Assembly (NCBI GenBank): GCA_035937155.1
Contig: DASYVJ010000086.1
Location: 71,004 to 135,003, forward strand
Direction: 5' to 3'
DNA length: 64,000 bases
From: Palsa-870 sp035937155
GTDB lineage: Bacteria; Chloroflexota; Dormibacteria; Dormibacterales; Dormibacteraceae
Under the pieces are notes generated by a model, which was not told where the DNA came from, searched no databases, and was given only the letters and a program-made list of their open reading frames with translations. Position numbers and translations under genes: made by a program. Positions 20,001-28,169 of this stretch are shown one piece after another (the first letter of the stretch is position 1; every line of letters begins with the position of its first letter).

Positions 20001-20153
20001 ATGGGCGCCGACTGCTCCCTCCCTGCAACGGTCGCAGCACCAGGTTCGGTCAATCGGGCGTATAGCGCCGATGAGTTGGCTGAGGAAGCCCACGATCGCT
20101 CAACGAGGCGGCTTCGGCATTTGGTCGATCCCGAGGTGCTCTGGAAGGGCTAA
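20001..20153 (+). pseudogene. Fragment of a HTH-type protein
   Basis: A 50-codon frame from ATG 20001 to TAA 20151. Its segment YSADELAEEA followed by R-R-L-R-H-L-V-D-P-E-V-L resembles the start of MerR-like or cyclase-linked helix-turn-helix proteins (Y-S-A-x-E-L-A-x-x-A). It stops about 50 bases before the first attachment repeat, so a gene may have been cut down here. The surrounding 19898-20200 holds nothing else clear. Confidence 0.35.
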
Positions 20154-20200
20154 CCGCGCCGGAACAGCGGTCTGACCGCGCGGGGTTTGTATCGGATCAG

Positions 20201-20245
20201 TTGGAGGCGACGCCCAGAATCGAACTGGGGATGGAGGTCTTGCAG
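20201..20245 (+). repeat. Attachment-site copy 1 (tRNA-Cys 3' segment)
   Basis: A 45-bp direct repeat of the tRNA-Cys 3' half (matches 35870-35914) with a single C for T near its right end. The 15 bases to its left resemble the bases left of the intact tRNA (TTGTAT-CGGAT-AG), as if another element end once lay there. Confidence 0.85.
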
Positions 20246-20459
20246 TTCGTAGCGAGCCTGCAAATCCAGTGCAACTAGGGGAAATCTGAATACGAACGCT
20301 GCCCGGTAGGGGCAACCCGATACAACGGGATGCAAGGCGCTCGGCTATACGAATGGCAATAGGGGGATGCTTGGCGCGTGTCTTTTGTAAGGTCGAGCAT
20401 TGGCTGGAGGTAAGTGCTGCTCACGGTCTGCCCTGCGTCACTGGTGCTCGCGGGTTGGT

Positions 20460-20554
20460 TCAAAGCAGTTCAGCCAGTGCGCGAAACGAGGGTTATGCTG
20501 GCCTCGGGATCAGGGGCTAGAGACAGGGACGCTCTCGGGTATCGGGCTCCCGAG
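20460..20554. repeat. Non-coding block shared with 31852-31950
   Basis: Begins TCAAAGCAGTTC and ends GGGCTCCCGAG, with CTAGAGACAGGGACGCT conserved in the middle. The end can fold as CTCGGG...CCCGAG. The other copy keeps the stem with a T-G wobble, a hint of RNA structure. Confidence 0.6.
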
Positions 20555-20647
20555 TTGGCAGTGGGGGGCTGACCGTCTTCTGCGCTCGCCACGCCTGGCT
20601 CCCAAGCGCTGGCCCCCGACGTGAAACGCGCCGGGGGTCAGATTCGA

Positions 20648-21058
20648 CTAGGACTCGGCTCCTGAGGGGCGTATTGGTCTTTGTGGTGGCTTTGGCTGCC
20701 TCTGGCGCCTTGGGGTGGTCGTGGTAGGCGCAGCAGCAGACATTAGCTGCCTAGCGTCTCCTGTTGGGGTGGCTACGAACCTGAAGCCTACTGGCGCAGA
20801 ACTGGCCGGCAGGATGCACCCACAGGTGCCCACCCTGAGGTGAGGAGGGCGGGCGGCGGCTTGCAATGTGTAGTTTTCACGTGACGCTCTTAGAGTCGGT
20901 GTGTATCGGCGGGTGAGGGGCCACGTCCACGCTTTGCCTTCGCGGGCGACGGGCACCATGCCCCGCTGGACGTACCGGGCAAATGTCCGCTCGCTGACTC
21001 CTAGCTCTTGAGCTGCTTCTGTGGCTGTGACGAGGTCTTCCGACGTTTGCTGCGACAT
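20648..21058 (-). CDS. HTH protein fused to a VGTCGC-type small domain
   Basis: 136 residues from ATG 21058. Residues about 10-50 form a helix-turn-helix of MerR/excisionase type (A-T-E-A-A-Q-E-L-G-V-S-E-R-T-F-A-R-Y-V). After an irregular stretch comes VGTCGCILP...GFRFVATPTGD, which matches the free-standing protein at 32030-32263 of the larger element (VGTCGCLLP...GFRFVQTPIGD). A Pro/Arg-rich tail ends it. The fusion probably arose when DNA between the two genes was deleted. Whether it is expressed is unknown. Confidence 0.5.
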   Translation of the reverse strand: MSQQTSEDLVTATEAAQELGVSERTFARYVQRGMVPVAREGKAWTWPLTRRYTPTLRASRENYTLQAAARPPHLRVGTCGCILPASSAPVGFRFVATPTGDARQLMSAAAPTTTTPRRQRQPKPPQRPIRPSGAES

Positions 21059-21404
21059 ATGCACCTTCCTGGCATAAGGTGGGGTGGATCTGGGCTCGTC
21101 TAAGTGAGTGGCGTGGGGCGAATCAGACGCTACGAGGAGATGGGGCTTTTCGCCACCGACTTCACGGGACGTCACAGTGAGGATGTAGACGCCCTAGGGG
21201 TTTTGAGTGGGTTTACCTGGCTCTCTAAATGACGTTGCGAAAGATCGGCCCAACAATCGCCCAGAAAATTGCTGGACGTTTACCGGCCGTACTTCCTTCT
21301 TCTTTCTTCTTCGCGGCCGGGTTCCGTTGGCTATACGTTGGCTACATGAAGAAGACGCGCGAGTGCCGGTCGGAGCGGGAACCCGGCGATTTGTATTCAG
21401 AAAA

Positions 21405-21449
21405 TTGGAGGCGACGCCCAGAATCGAACTGGGGATGGAGGTTTTGCAG
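21405..21449 (+). repeat. Attachment-site copy 2 (left end of 14.5-kb element)
   Basis: A perfect 45-bp copy of 35870-35914, covering the 3' part of tRNA-Cys from the CCA end into the anticodon. The 5' half of the tRNA is absent, as expected for attL of an element integrated in a tRNA 3' end. Confidence 0.92.
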
Positions 21450-21595
21450 TTCGCCCCGAGCCTGTCAACGGAGTGCAATAAGGGGCAATGTGAATACAAA
21501 TCTAACCCCGTCGAGTCAACCCGATACAAGGGAATGAAAGGAGTTAGGCAGCGAGAATGGCAATACGGCCTATCCTTGGGTTTGATGGTAGAAGA

Positions 21596-22251
21596 TCAGG
21601 GCAGTGGCGCAGCCGACCAGCCGGAGAGTAACCCGGCAGAACAGGTTGAGCAGCCCATAACCCCCGAGCAGATTGAACAACAGGTGACCCTCTTTGGCAC
21701 TGCGCCGGAGTACGAAGGCGAAGAACTTATGAGAGGGGGAGGTGCTGACCTATTTAAGGAGGCACGGTTTAGGACTAACGCCAGAGTCACGATCAGGCTC
21801 AGAGTCTGAGCCACAAGGCCAGCAGACGCCCAACGTAGAGCCCGAACCTTAAGCCGATAGCGGGGGCGGTTCTTCCGATAGTGGGAGGTGTAGGTGTTGG
21901 CGAGCTCCCAGCCCACGTCATGCAGACTCAACGTGAAGTGATCTCGGTAAACCTTTGCCGCGTCGATCTCTACCTTCCACGGACGCAACCAAAGCCCAAC
22001 GATGCACGATCCGGCGGTTAGTAGATAGACCCCGATACTCAGGGTCACTCCTCGAATTGACCAGACCCCAAGGGGCTGTGTCTGGACAGTTACGACCCCC
22101 ATCAGGATCGCAATCAATCCACTTGCCACGCTGAGAAACAGACCCAGCTTTGCGTCGAGGCGTCGAGGAACCCCAACTGGACGCCGAGCTGATCGCGAGC
22201 AAGGTCAATCATTAGCTCGGGATCTCCATCGGGATAACGTTTCGTGACCAA
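21596..22251 (-). pseudogene. Multi-pass membrane protein gene broken by an 8-bp tandem duplication
   Basis: The N-terminal frame (from TTG 22251, or ATG 22212) reads LARDQLGVQLGFLDA and then loses sense. Another frame continues as LDAKLGLFLSVASG through to 21596. The break is an exact 8-bp tandem duplication at 22152-22167; removing one copy joins the frames. The restored protein has about three membrane helices and a cytosolic segment between helices 2 and 3. The layout recalls small membrane effectors of SLATT or PycTM type, but this is a weak comparison. It lies next to the integrase, a usual place for cargo. Confidence 0.7.
22152..22167. repeat. 8-bp tandem duplication (GCGTCGAG twice)
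   Basis: Two adjacent copies of GCGTCGAG cause the frame change in the membrane-protein gene. Deleting one restores F-L-D-A-K-L-G across the joint. Confidence 0.9.
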
Positions 22252-22276
22252 TTGGTCCCCCTTAGCTGTTTCGGGA

Positions 22277-23428
22277 CTAGCCAAGCGCCAGCCCCATCTT
22301 GACGGCTGCGGCGTCCTTCGCCTCGTCCTTGGTGTCCACGTAGATTTCCATGGTCGTTGCAATCTTGGAGTGTCCGGCGATGGTCATCAGTTCATGGGGT
22401 AGGACGCCCAGACTCGCCATGATCGAGAGGGCTGAGTGGCGCAGGTCGTGAAACCTGACCTTGGGCAGGCCCTTGCGAGTCAGGAACTCCTGAAACCCGC
22501 GTGAGACATCGTTAGGGTCCAGTGGTGATCCGATCTGTGACGTAAAGATGAGGTCGGATTCCTGCCATATGGGAAGGTGGCGAAGCTTCTCTTTCCGCTG
22601 GCGCGCTCGGTGGTCTGTGAGGGCTTGCACGACTGCGGGGGGCAGGCTTACTGTGCGGCGGGACTGATCGGTCTTGGGCTCCACGCAGGGGTCCAGCTTG
22701 CCCCTGACGCGCTGAAGGTTATAGACGACTGACAGACGGCCAGCGTCGAGGTTCGCGTCCTGCCAGCGCAGCGCCAGCCCCTCACCGATGCGAAGGCCGA
22801 CATTCACTGTGAGGGCGTATAGAGCCTCTAGGCGCTCGCCCTGCGCGGCCTTAAGCAGTGCCCGCGCCTCGTCAAGACTCAGAGAGCGCCGTGGCGTCTT
22901 GGGAACCTCTACGGGGTCCGTGAGGGCTGCGGCGTTGCGTAGGACTATGCCATCCCTCATGGCGCGGTTGAGGGCGGTTCTGAGCACCGCGCGCAAGTGG
23001 TCGACCGTGCGCGATTGCAACTCGCCCAGCTTCCGTGTCAGTAGATCATCGACGTGGACCCGGCTCAACTTGTCTAGGCGGTGGCTGCCAAGCCCAGGGA
23101 TTAGATGGACGCGCACGAGGCTGCCGTAGCGCCTCAGGGTGTTACTGCGGCGCTTCTGGCCGTCCTCAAGCTGCTGTAGCCACTTGCTCAGCCAGGCGCC
23201 CACGGTCTGCGATGCCTGCCCAGCCTCTAGGCCGGCGTCTACGTCGCGGTGGATCTTCTTGAGCCCTTCACGGACTTCGGCCTTAGTCGCCCCGCTTACT
23301 GTCTTGCGGACTCGCTTGCCATCCGGCCCGAATCCGAGACTGACCATGCCCGCGTAGACCTTGCGACCGTCCTGGGTGCGCCGTTCATAGATCGAATCCT
23401 CACCGCGCCCGCGTCGTTTTGCTGCCAT
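22277..23428 (-). CDS. int: Tyrosine recombinase (phage-type integrase)
   Basis: A 383-residue integrase with an arm-binding N-terminal part (about 10-60), a core-binding domain (about 73-165) and a catalytic domain. Catalytic residues are visible: R213 (GLRIGEG), K252, H327-x-x-R330 (HDLRHS), H353 (AGHSK) and nucleophile Y363. It lies next to the left attachment copy and is the likely enzyme for integration in tRNA-Cys. Its start overlaps the excisionase gene, so the two are co-translated. Confidence 0.96.
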   Translation of the reverse strand: MAAKRRGRGEDSIYERRTQDGRKVYAGMVSLGFGPDGKRVRKTVSGATKAEVREGLKKIHRDVDAGLEAGQASQTVGAWLSKWLQQLEDGQKRRSNTLRRYGSLVRVHLIPGLGSHRLDKLSRVHVDDLLTRKLGELQSRTVDHLRAVLRTALNRAMRDGIVLRNAAALTDPVEVPKTPRRSLSLDEARALLKAAQGERLEALYALTVNVGLRIGEGLALRWQDANLDAGRLSVVYNLQRVRGKLDPCVEPKTDQSRRTVSLPPAVVQALTDHRARQRKEKLRHLPIWQESDLIFTSQIGSPLDPNDVSRGFQEFLTRKGLPKVRFHDLRHSALSIMASLGVLPHELMTIAGHSKIATTMEIYVDTKDEAKDAAAVKMGLALG

Positions 23429-23645
23429 CGTTCCCCTTCTCCCGCTTAGGGAGTGGTTCAGGGCGGCGTAGCTTCTCGATCTCGTCCACGTCCACGAATC
23501 GCCGCTTGTCGCCAGCGATCCGGTACGCGGTGAGTCGTCCTTCGCCTAGCCACCTCTGTAAGGTGCGCCGGCCTACTTCTGACAGCCTGGCCGCCTCATC
23601 AAGGGGTTTGATGCGTGGCATCGGTGTCAATAGTAGAGTTGCCAT
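23400..23645 (-). CDS. xis: Excisionase-type HTH protein
   Basis: 81 residues with a MerR-like winged helix: L-D-E-A-A-R-L-S-E-V-G-R-R-T-L-Q-R-W, then a wing I-A-G-D-K-R-R-F-V-D. A basic tail follows. It overlaps the integrase start by 29 nt. Size and position fit the directionality factor for integrase; a transcriptional role is possible. Confidence 0.8.
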   Translation of the reverse strand: MATLLLTPMPRIKPLDEAARLSEVGRRTLQRWLGEGRLTAYRIAGDKRRFVDVDEIEKLRRPEPLPKREKGNDGSKTTRAR

Positions 23646-23902
23646 GTGACAATCTTAACGCCAACTGCGCCAATCTGCGCCATGATTAGATCCCCAAGGG
23701 CGTAAATAGTTATGACGATTTCAGACCTTTGGCATTGGTCCCCGACCATCGCGAGTCGCTCCAATCCAGCGACAGTGGACTCACTCTGAAAGTGTCGTCA
23801 GAACGCCCTCGCAGAGACCCTTTTCAACGGTCCAGAGACGCATCACACTGCCGCCACGCGAGCAGGGGCACGAGCCCTCGCAGAGCGGAAGGAGATTCAG
23901 AG

Positions 23903-24280
23903 ATGAGCGTGAAGGACGTTGCGGCAGCGCTGGCACTTGGCGAGTCAGTCAGGAAGTTGATGGCGGACTTCGGGGTAGCTCAGCCGACGCTGGCAAGGTT
24001 GAAGAAGTCCGACTACCCCGGCGCTGAATGGCTGTTCGAGCAGGTCTGGTGCGTATTCGAGAGCGATTGCAGCGGAGGGCTTACCCGTGTTATCGAGGCT
24101 CTTGAGATGCTCAAAGCCGCAAACGGAAACGTGGCTGCGTACGACTTCCGGTTCTACTCGATCTGGGAGGGCGCCACTGTTGACGGAGCTGCCAAGGAGA
24201 TGGTGCAATCCCTTGGAACCGACACAGAGGTTCTCGACCGCATTAAGGCGATGCGCCAGTACGCCGCGTCGGTGGCGTAG
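23903..24280 (+). CDS. Hypothetical protein of the element
   Basis: 125 residues from ATG 23903, preceded by AAGGAGA at good spacing. Mostly helical, with no recognised family. A segment L-M-A-D-F-G-V-A-Q-P-T-L-A-R-L-K-K-S resembles a DNA-binding helix-turn-helix. It reads opposite to integrase-excisionase and may be the element's regulator. A terminator-like hairpin follows. Confidence 0.6.
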   Translation: MSVKDVAAALALGESVRKLMADFGVAQPTLARLKKSDYPGAEWLFEQVWCVFESDCSGGLTRVIEALEMLKAANGNVAAYDFRFYSIWEGATVDGAAKEMVQSLGTDTEVLDRIKAMRQYAASVA

Positions 24281-24305
24281 CGACTCGCATGCGGCGCAGG
24301 GTCGT

Positions 24306-24342
24306 GGGTCGGGCTGAGAGGTCCGGCCCCCTCTCTTTATTA
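24306..24342 (+). terminator. Probable terminator
   Basis: The 7-bp stem GGGTCGG/CCGGCCC (with one T-G pair) is followed by CCTCTCTTTATT. It lies 26 nt after the stop of the preceding gene. Confidence 0.5.
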
Positions 24343-24455
24343 GGCGCCGAGCGGCTACTTATCGTGGAACGTGCGCCTCGACCATTGAGGCGTATGGTGG
24401 CCATAGCGCGTCATCCGAAGACCGGTGCGCAACGGTCCATTTTTGGAGGTCAAGC

Positions 24456-24830
24456 ATGGCCCAAACCACAGGTAAATCGCTCCGGGTCAAAAACGCCAGG
24501 GATCCCGACGAGACGCGCGAGTTCGAGGGCAAGGGTCACCTCGACGTCCTCGACTTTGGCGACCATATGGTCGGCGTCGCAACGTTCGAGCCCGGCTGGA
24601 AGTGGTCCGCGAACGTCAAGCCGATCGCGAAGACGGACAGCTGCCAGTCGCCGCACCTGGCCTACTGCGTGTCTGGACGCATGAAGATCGTGCACGACGA
24701 CGGCACCCAAGCCGAAGTCGGGCCTGGCGACCTGATGCACGTGACGCCGGGTCACGACGCCTGGGTAATCGGTAACGAACCCTGCGTGCAGGTCGACTTC
24801 ATGAGCGCCGCGAAATACGCCAAGCGCTGA
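24456..24830 (+). CDS. Cupin domain protein
   Basis: A 124-residue single cupin barrel: the segment around F-E-P-G-W-K-W, then S-P-H-L-A-Y-C-V-S-G-R-M, and the second motif P-G-D-L-M-H-V-T-P-G-H-D-A-W. The first motif has lost most metal-binding His. A GGAGG lies 9 nt before the ATG. It is cargo of the integrated element and its substrate is unknown. Confidence 0.8.
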   Translation: MAQTTGKSLRVKNARDPDETREFEGKGHLDVLDFGDHMVGVATFEPGWKWSANVKPIAKTDSCQSPHLAYCVSGRMKIVHDDGTQAEVGPGDLMHVTPGHDAWVIGNEPCVQVDFMSAAKYAKR

Positions 24831-24951
24831 ACCAAACTACCCGCCCATATCCCTAGGCAAAAGTGGTTGCTGCTTTTGTTATGACCAAGGGGCGATCCTA
24901 GTTTTATTAGGCGGATTGCGGTGACAACCATCAAGGGAAGGAGAAACTGAA

Positions 24952-25227
24952 ATGGCCTATGCACTGATTACTGACAACCCGGGAGGCACCAAGGAGCAAT
25001 ACGAGCAGGTAATGCAGGAAACCGGCCAGACGGGCCCGGAGCTCGGCCCTGGTCAGCTCGTCCACTTTGCTGGCCCCGTGGAAGGCGGCTGGCAGGTGGT
25101 GACCGTTTGGGAGTCTCAGGAGGTTGCCGAGAAGTTCTTCAACGAAAAGGTCAAGCCTGCGCGCAAGAAGGCTGGATTGCCGGACGTTGTGCCGAAGACA
25201 TTTAAGGTGCACAACCTGAAGAAGTAA
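24952..25227 (+). CDS. ABM-type dimeric alpha-beta barrel protein
   Basis: 91 residues resembling small antibiotic-biosynthesis-monooxygenase-like proteins: an N-terminal strand A-Y-A-L-I-T-D-N-P, helix Q-Y-E-Q-V-M, then G-W-Q-V-V-T-V-W-E-S-Q-E and a C-terminal F-K-V-H-N-L. AAGGAGA precedes the ATG. It follows the cupin gene on the same strand. Whether it has any enzyme activity is unknown. Confidence 0.7.
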   Translation: MAYALITDNPGGTKEQYEQVMQETGQTGPELGPGQLVHFAGPVEGGWQVVTVWESQEVAEKFFNEKVKPARKKAGLPDVVPKTFKVHNLKK

Positions 25228-25476
25228 CTAGCGTACTGCGAGGCGATCGCACGACTCGTTGAGATCGTGCCAGTTCTTCGAGCGTCACATGCTCAAAGAA
25301 CCGCTCGGTGTCATTGAACGCGCCAGCCAGGCGCGACGGTGCGAGCGGCCCGAGCGAGAACCCGTAGCTCAGGCAGGTCGGAGGAGATGGTTTGGCCCCG
25401 ACTTTAGCCTGAGCGGCGACGCGATATCCAAAAACCCACCGCAGCTATAAGGACAACGAGAAGGACGACCCCTGCA

Positions 25477-25713
25477 ATGATCTTGTTGGGGGTTAAGTCG
25501 GGCGAGTTATATCAGGCGGATGCGGTCCGTCACATCCAGGACCGATTTGGCGCCAAGTTCTGGTACACAAATGAGAGCGGCAACCCCGCGATAGCGCCGA
25601 ACGTACTGAAGGAGTTTCGTAGGTTGTCGGAGAAGATTGTCGTTTGGGAGCCAGGTGAGAGACTCTGGCGGCTTCGTACTCCAGATGATGAACCTGGGCG
25701 CCGCCAGGACTGA
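25477..25713 (+). CDS. DUF6953-like protein, possibly N-terminally short
   Basis: 78 residues with ELYQADAVRHI, FGAKFWYTNESGNPAIAPNV, V-V-W-E-P-G-E-R-L-W-R and a final DDEPGR. This pattern resembles the small DUF6953-type proteins. The usual first helix (about 15 residues) seems missing, and the ATG has no good ribosome site, so the gene may be truncated. 25228-25476 before it and 25714-25893 after it hold nothing clear. Confidence 0.55.
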   Translation: MILLGVKSGELYQADAVRHIQDRFGAKFWYTNESGNPAIAPNVLKEFRRLSEKIVVWEPGERLWRLRTPDDEPGRRQD

Positions 25714-25893
25714 CGACGCGTGGATGTTCTGCCTGGAGATGCGATAGACGGCCCCCCGAGGATGACGCCTAGGAGTTCATCCCTTACGACCGGTCAAGGG
25801 GCCGCGAAATGAAGTGTATGGCCCCATGTTTGCAATCGACAATGATGACTTTGTCATGGCGACGGCCGCAAACGCCCAGACCGCGTAAGCGGG

Positions 25894-26265
25894 TTACGAA
25901 CGTAGGCCGTGTCCGGCTGGGGTTCCATAGGCTTTTCGTCGGACGACAAGTTGCTTGAGCTTGGCCCGCGCGTGAGCCTTGGACTGCGGAGCCTGGGCAG
26001 CTACCAGACGGTCCAACTCCGAACGCTTAAAAAGCTCGGGGTTCGCGCGTTCGTCACCGACGGTGGCGATGCGAGCGTTACGGAGGAAGACGCGGAGCCA
26101 ACTGGCGCGGTCATCGAGTTCTCGCGCCTTCTGTTGGTTGCCAGTCTCCCGATAATGGTCAGCTTTCTCCTGAACCCTGGCCATGAGCCACGCTATGGGT
26201 TCTTTTGGAACGTCGAAGCTTTCAATAGCCTCATGGACAAGGGAAATGTCTTCAGGCATGGACAT
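25894..26265 (-). CDS. Hypothetical helical protein
   Basis: 123 residues (ATG 26265 or 26259), highly charged and helical: P-K-E-P-I-A-W-L-M-A-R-V-Q-E-K-A-D-H-Y and K-A-H-A-R-A-K-L-K-Q-L. No family is recognised. It is the last of a minus-strand series that begins with the terminase small subunit. Confidence 0.5.
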   Translation of the reverse strand: MSMPEDISLVHEAIESFDVPKEPIAWLMARVQEKADHYRETGNQQKARELDDRASWLRVFLRNARIATVGDERANPELFKRSELDRLVAAQAPQSKAHARAKLKQLVVRRKAYGTPAGHGLRS

Positions 26266-26276
26266 GGTGAGAACTC

Positions 26277-26681
26277 CTAGTGAGCTACGGATTTGTAGTC
26301 GGGTGCGAATGGGATGGGAACGAATCCGTCTGGGTCGTTGAGTAGGCGGATTGCAAGGGCTTCAACGTCGGCCCACCGATCGCGAAGAATTTGCTCGGCG
26401 CGGTCGATTGCCTTCACTTGATGCTCGGGTGACACACGACGTACACCTTGAAGATCATTCGGCGAGGGATGCGCTTGGATATTGAACTTGAGCCAGACTG
26501 CCATTGCGCCGGCCGCATAAACCGCAGCCTCGTCTACCACTGGGCCGGGGACGGGGATTCTGCACTCGCCCGAGCCGCCTTCGTTCCGCTCGATCCACTC
26601 GACTCTGAGTCCTAGTGCGTGTGCAACGACAGCATGTCCAGCCTCGTGATAGGCCACGTGCTGCTGTCTCATAGGGTCCAA
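26277..26681 (-). CDS. HEAGH zinc metallopeptidase-like protein
   Basis: 134 residues with H-E-A-G-H near residue 12, a zincin active site like that of M41/M50-type and phage-borne proteases, followed by a hydrophobic stretch (A-V-Y-A-A-G-A-M-A-V-W-L). It has no clear membrane anchor or third ligand. It lies in the late-gene position downstream of terminase. A prohead-protease-like role would be speculation. Confidence 0.65.
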   Translation of the reverse strand: MDPMRQQHVAYHEAGHAVVAHALGLRVEWIERNEGGSGECRIPVPGPVVDEAAVYAAGAMAVWLKFNIQAHPSPNDLQGVRRVSPEHQVKAIDRAEQILRDRWADVEALAIRLLNDPDGFVPIPFAPDYKSVAH

Positions 26682-26826
26682 CGGAGTCCTCGCAAGGTTT
26701 GATGGTTGGATGTCATCGCCGGGGTGCTGTGGTCGAACGTTGTTCAGGTACGACGCACCCGGCGATGTGTGCCCTTACCGAAGGGGCAGGGATGTCAGTT
26801 AAAGAAGAGGCGGCAGCGACACCCGC

Positions 26827-27489
26827 TCAGGTTCTACGGACTTTCGTTTTCCGTCCGTCTGGGAATTGGATCTCTAAGTCGCCAGGCTTCGGGTTACTGA
26901 AAGTCACGTGGACGGCACCCTCCGCTATGGTCACGCTCGGCGGGGCGACGTTCACCTCAATCGGGCGATTAGCTATCTCCCCCATGCGTTCCAGAAGTTC
27001 CCCGAAGCGATCCGGTGCTGGTTGAGGCGGTGTTTCGCTCGCTGTTTGTTTCTGTAGAGTCGCCAAGCGCATTTCAGTGTTCGGTGACTCGGCGGCGAGC
27101 CGCATGGCTTCCTGCTCGGGCGTTGACCATCCCGACCTGTTCATAGCCTTTTTAGTGACCGCTTGCTTGAGCGCCCTTGTTAGCGGTTGGTGGTTGACCT
27201 CGTACATTGCCCTTACCAACTCAGCCATGAAGCGTTTAGTACGGCCGCTGTTGTGGTCCCAGACATAGGGGAGAACCTTGACGGTCAATTGCGAAGGCTC
27301 CTCGTTGCCGCCGTTTGCATTAAAGATCGGGTAGACGTCGAGCGTGGTCGGCAAACCCGATGTCACGCCTACCCATACCTCGGCTGTCGCCACTGGATCG
27401 TTGATCCGCACCTCATGGGCGCGAGCATCAAACCGGACGCGGTATGCGTAGCTGGATGAAGGGGAGTTGTGGCGCACGGGTGCCTCCAT
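26827..27489 (-). CDS. Hypothetical protein of the element
   Basis: 220 residues. The first half is beta-rich (Y-A-Y-R-V-R-F-D-A-R-A-H-E-V-R-I), the middle helical, and the end repeats V-T-I-A-E-G-A-V-H-V-T-F-like strands near residues 180-215. No family is recognised. Confidence 0.5.
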   Translation of the reverse strand: MEAPVRHNSPSSSYAYRVRFDARAHEVRINDPVATAEVWVGVTSGLPTTLDVYPIFNANGGNEEPSQLTVKVLPYVWDHNSGRTKRFMAELVRAMYEVNHQPLTRALKQAVTKKAMNRSGWSTPEQEAMRLAAESPNTEMRLATLQKQTASETPPQPAPDRFGELLERMGEIANRPIEVNVAPPSVTIAEGAVHVTFSNPKPGDLEIQFPDGRKTKVRRT

Positions 27490-27516
27490 GTGTGGTTGAG
27501 TGGTTGATTTGCAGAC

Positions 27517-27624
27517 TTAACGCGCCCGACCGCCAGTAGTTGGTCGTGGCCGTGGTCTTGGCTTCGGACGGAGCGCGGGACGGTTGTTGGAGGGCTTGCC
27601 GCCTGGAACAGGGATACGGGCCAT
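27517..27624 (-). CDS. Tiny basic proline-rich peptide
   Basis: 35 codons from ATG 27624 to TAA 27517-27519, rich in Arg, Pro and Lys (K-P-R-P-R-P-R-P). The start overlaps the upstream stop as TGATG, which suggests real coupling. Confidence 0.45.
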   Translation of the reverse strand: MARIPVPGGKPSNNRPALRPKPRPRPRPTTGGRAR

Positions 27625-27884
27625 CAGACGCCCGCCTCTTCGTGCTCGCGTCGACGCATCATGATCTGTAGCAGGGGCCTGAGATTGCCTGCCCACTGCA
27701 TGTACAGCGCGTAGAACTGTGGATCAGTAGGGCGCCCATTGATGTCTTTGTTAAGCCTCCTCACGATCCGTCCGTACGCTGCGCCCACGTCGCCATTGGC
27801 GGCATCGAGGGCCGAGTTAAGTTCGGCCATGAGTTCGGGGGAGGCCTTGGGGTCGGGGCGGTACGGGCGTCGGCTGTGGGTCAT
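27624..27884 (-). CDS. Small hypothetical protein
   Basis: 86 residues from ATG 27884. A helical core (L-M-A-E-L-N-S-A-L-D-A-A-N-G-D-V-G-A-A-Y) is followed by a basic end. Overlaps both neighbours in the minus-strand run. Confidence 0.5.
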   Translation of the reverse strand: MTHSRRPYRPDPKASPELMAELNSALDAANGDVGAAYGRIVRRLNKDINGRPTDPQFYALYMQWAGNLRPLLQIMMRRREHEEAGV

Positions 27885-28002
27885 ACAGTTGCCTGATTCG
27901 CTTAGCCTCCAGCTCGCGCTTCGTGTCCCTCTCGGCGACGACGGCATCGACAAGCGCGGCCAATTCCTGCGGGGTCAAGCTGATTTTTTCGGCGTCGGTC
28001 AT
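27817..28002 (-). CDS. Small hypothetical protein
   Basis: 61 residues from ATG 28002: an acidic helix (L-T-P-Q-E-L-A-A-L-V-D-A-V-V) followed by a Pro/Arg tail. It overlaps the next gene by 68 nt in another frame, which is long for a real overlap, so one of the two starts may be further in. Confidence 0.4.
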   Translation of the reverse strand: MTDAEKISLTPQELAALVDAVVAERDTKRELEAKRIRQLYDPQPTPVPPRPQGLPRTHGRT

Positions 28003-28017
28003 ATTGTCGTACCCCCC

Positions 28018-28164
28018 CTAGATCTTTCTCGTGCCGCGCTGTCCACCAGCCGATGAGCGGCCAGTTGAGGCGGGCTTTATTGCTGGCGGTAGCTTGCTAG
28101 GGCCTGGGGTTGGCTTGGCGGACGCGGGCTTGGCGGGTTTCTTGGGAAAAAGAGGTGAGGCCAT
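28018..28164 (-). CDS. Tiny lysine/proline-rich peptide
   Basis: 48 residues from ATG 28164, preceded by CAGGAG. Alternating Lys-Pro-Ala-Ser (K-K-P-A-K-P-A-S-A-K-P-T-P) and no hydrophobic core. Very similar in style to the 27517-27624 peptide. Confidence 0.5.
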   Translation of the reverse strand: MASPLFPKKPAKPASAKPTPGPSKLPPAIKPASTGRSSAGGQRGTRKI

Positions 28165-28169
28165 GGAAA

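Larger units (their letters stand above)
20201..21449. mobile_element. Decayed 1.2-kb element between two attachment sites
   Basis: Flanked by attachment copies 1 and 2. Its left 100 bases (20246-20345) resemble 21450-21550, the left end of the 14.5-kb element. Its right end (21321-21404) resembles 35708-35869, including paired GTTGGCTAT repeats. In between are a non-coding block shared with 31852-31950 and one minus-strand gene made of parts found in the larger element. It has no integrase. It is best read as a deletion derivative of a related element; a small element moved in trans is the alternative. Apart from these items, 20246-20647 and 21059-21404 hold no gene. Confidence 0.7.

Noticed and set aside
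21326..21529. Open frames across attachment copy 2 that share W-L-Y-V-G-Y with 35601-35852
   Set aside because: The similarity comes from repeated DNA at the element ends (GTTGGCTAT pairs), not from a protein.
25259..25450. Small plus-strand frame after the ABM-like gene
   Set aside because: No ribosome site, no recognisable features; random-like composition.
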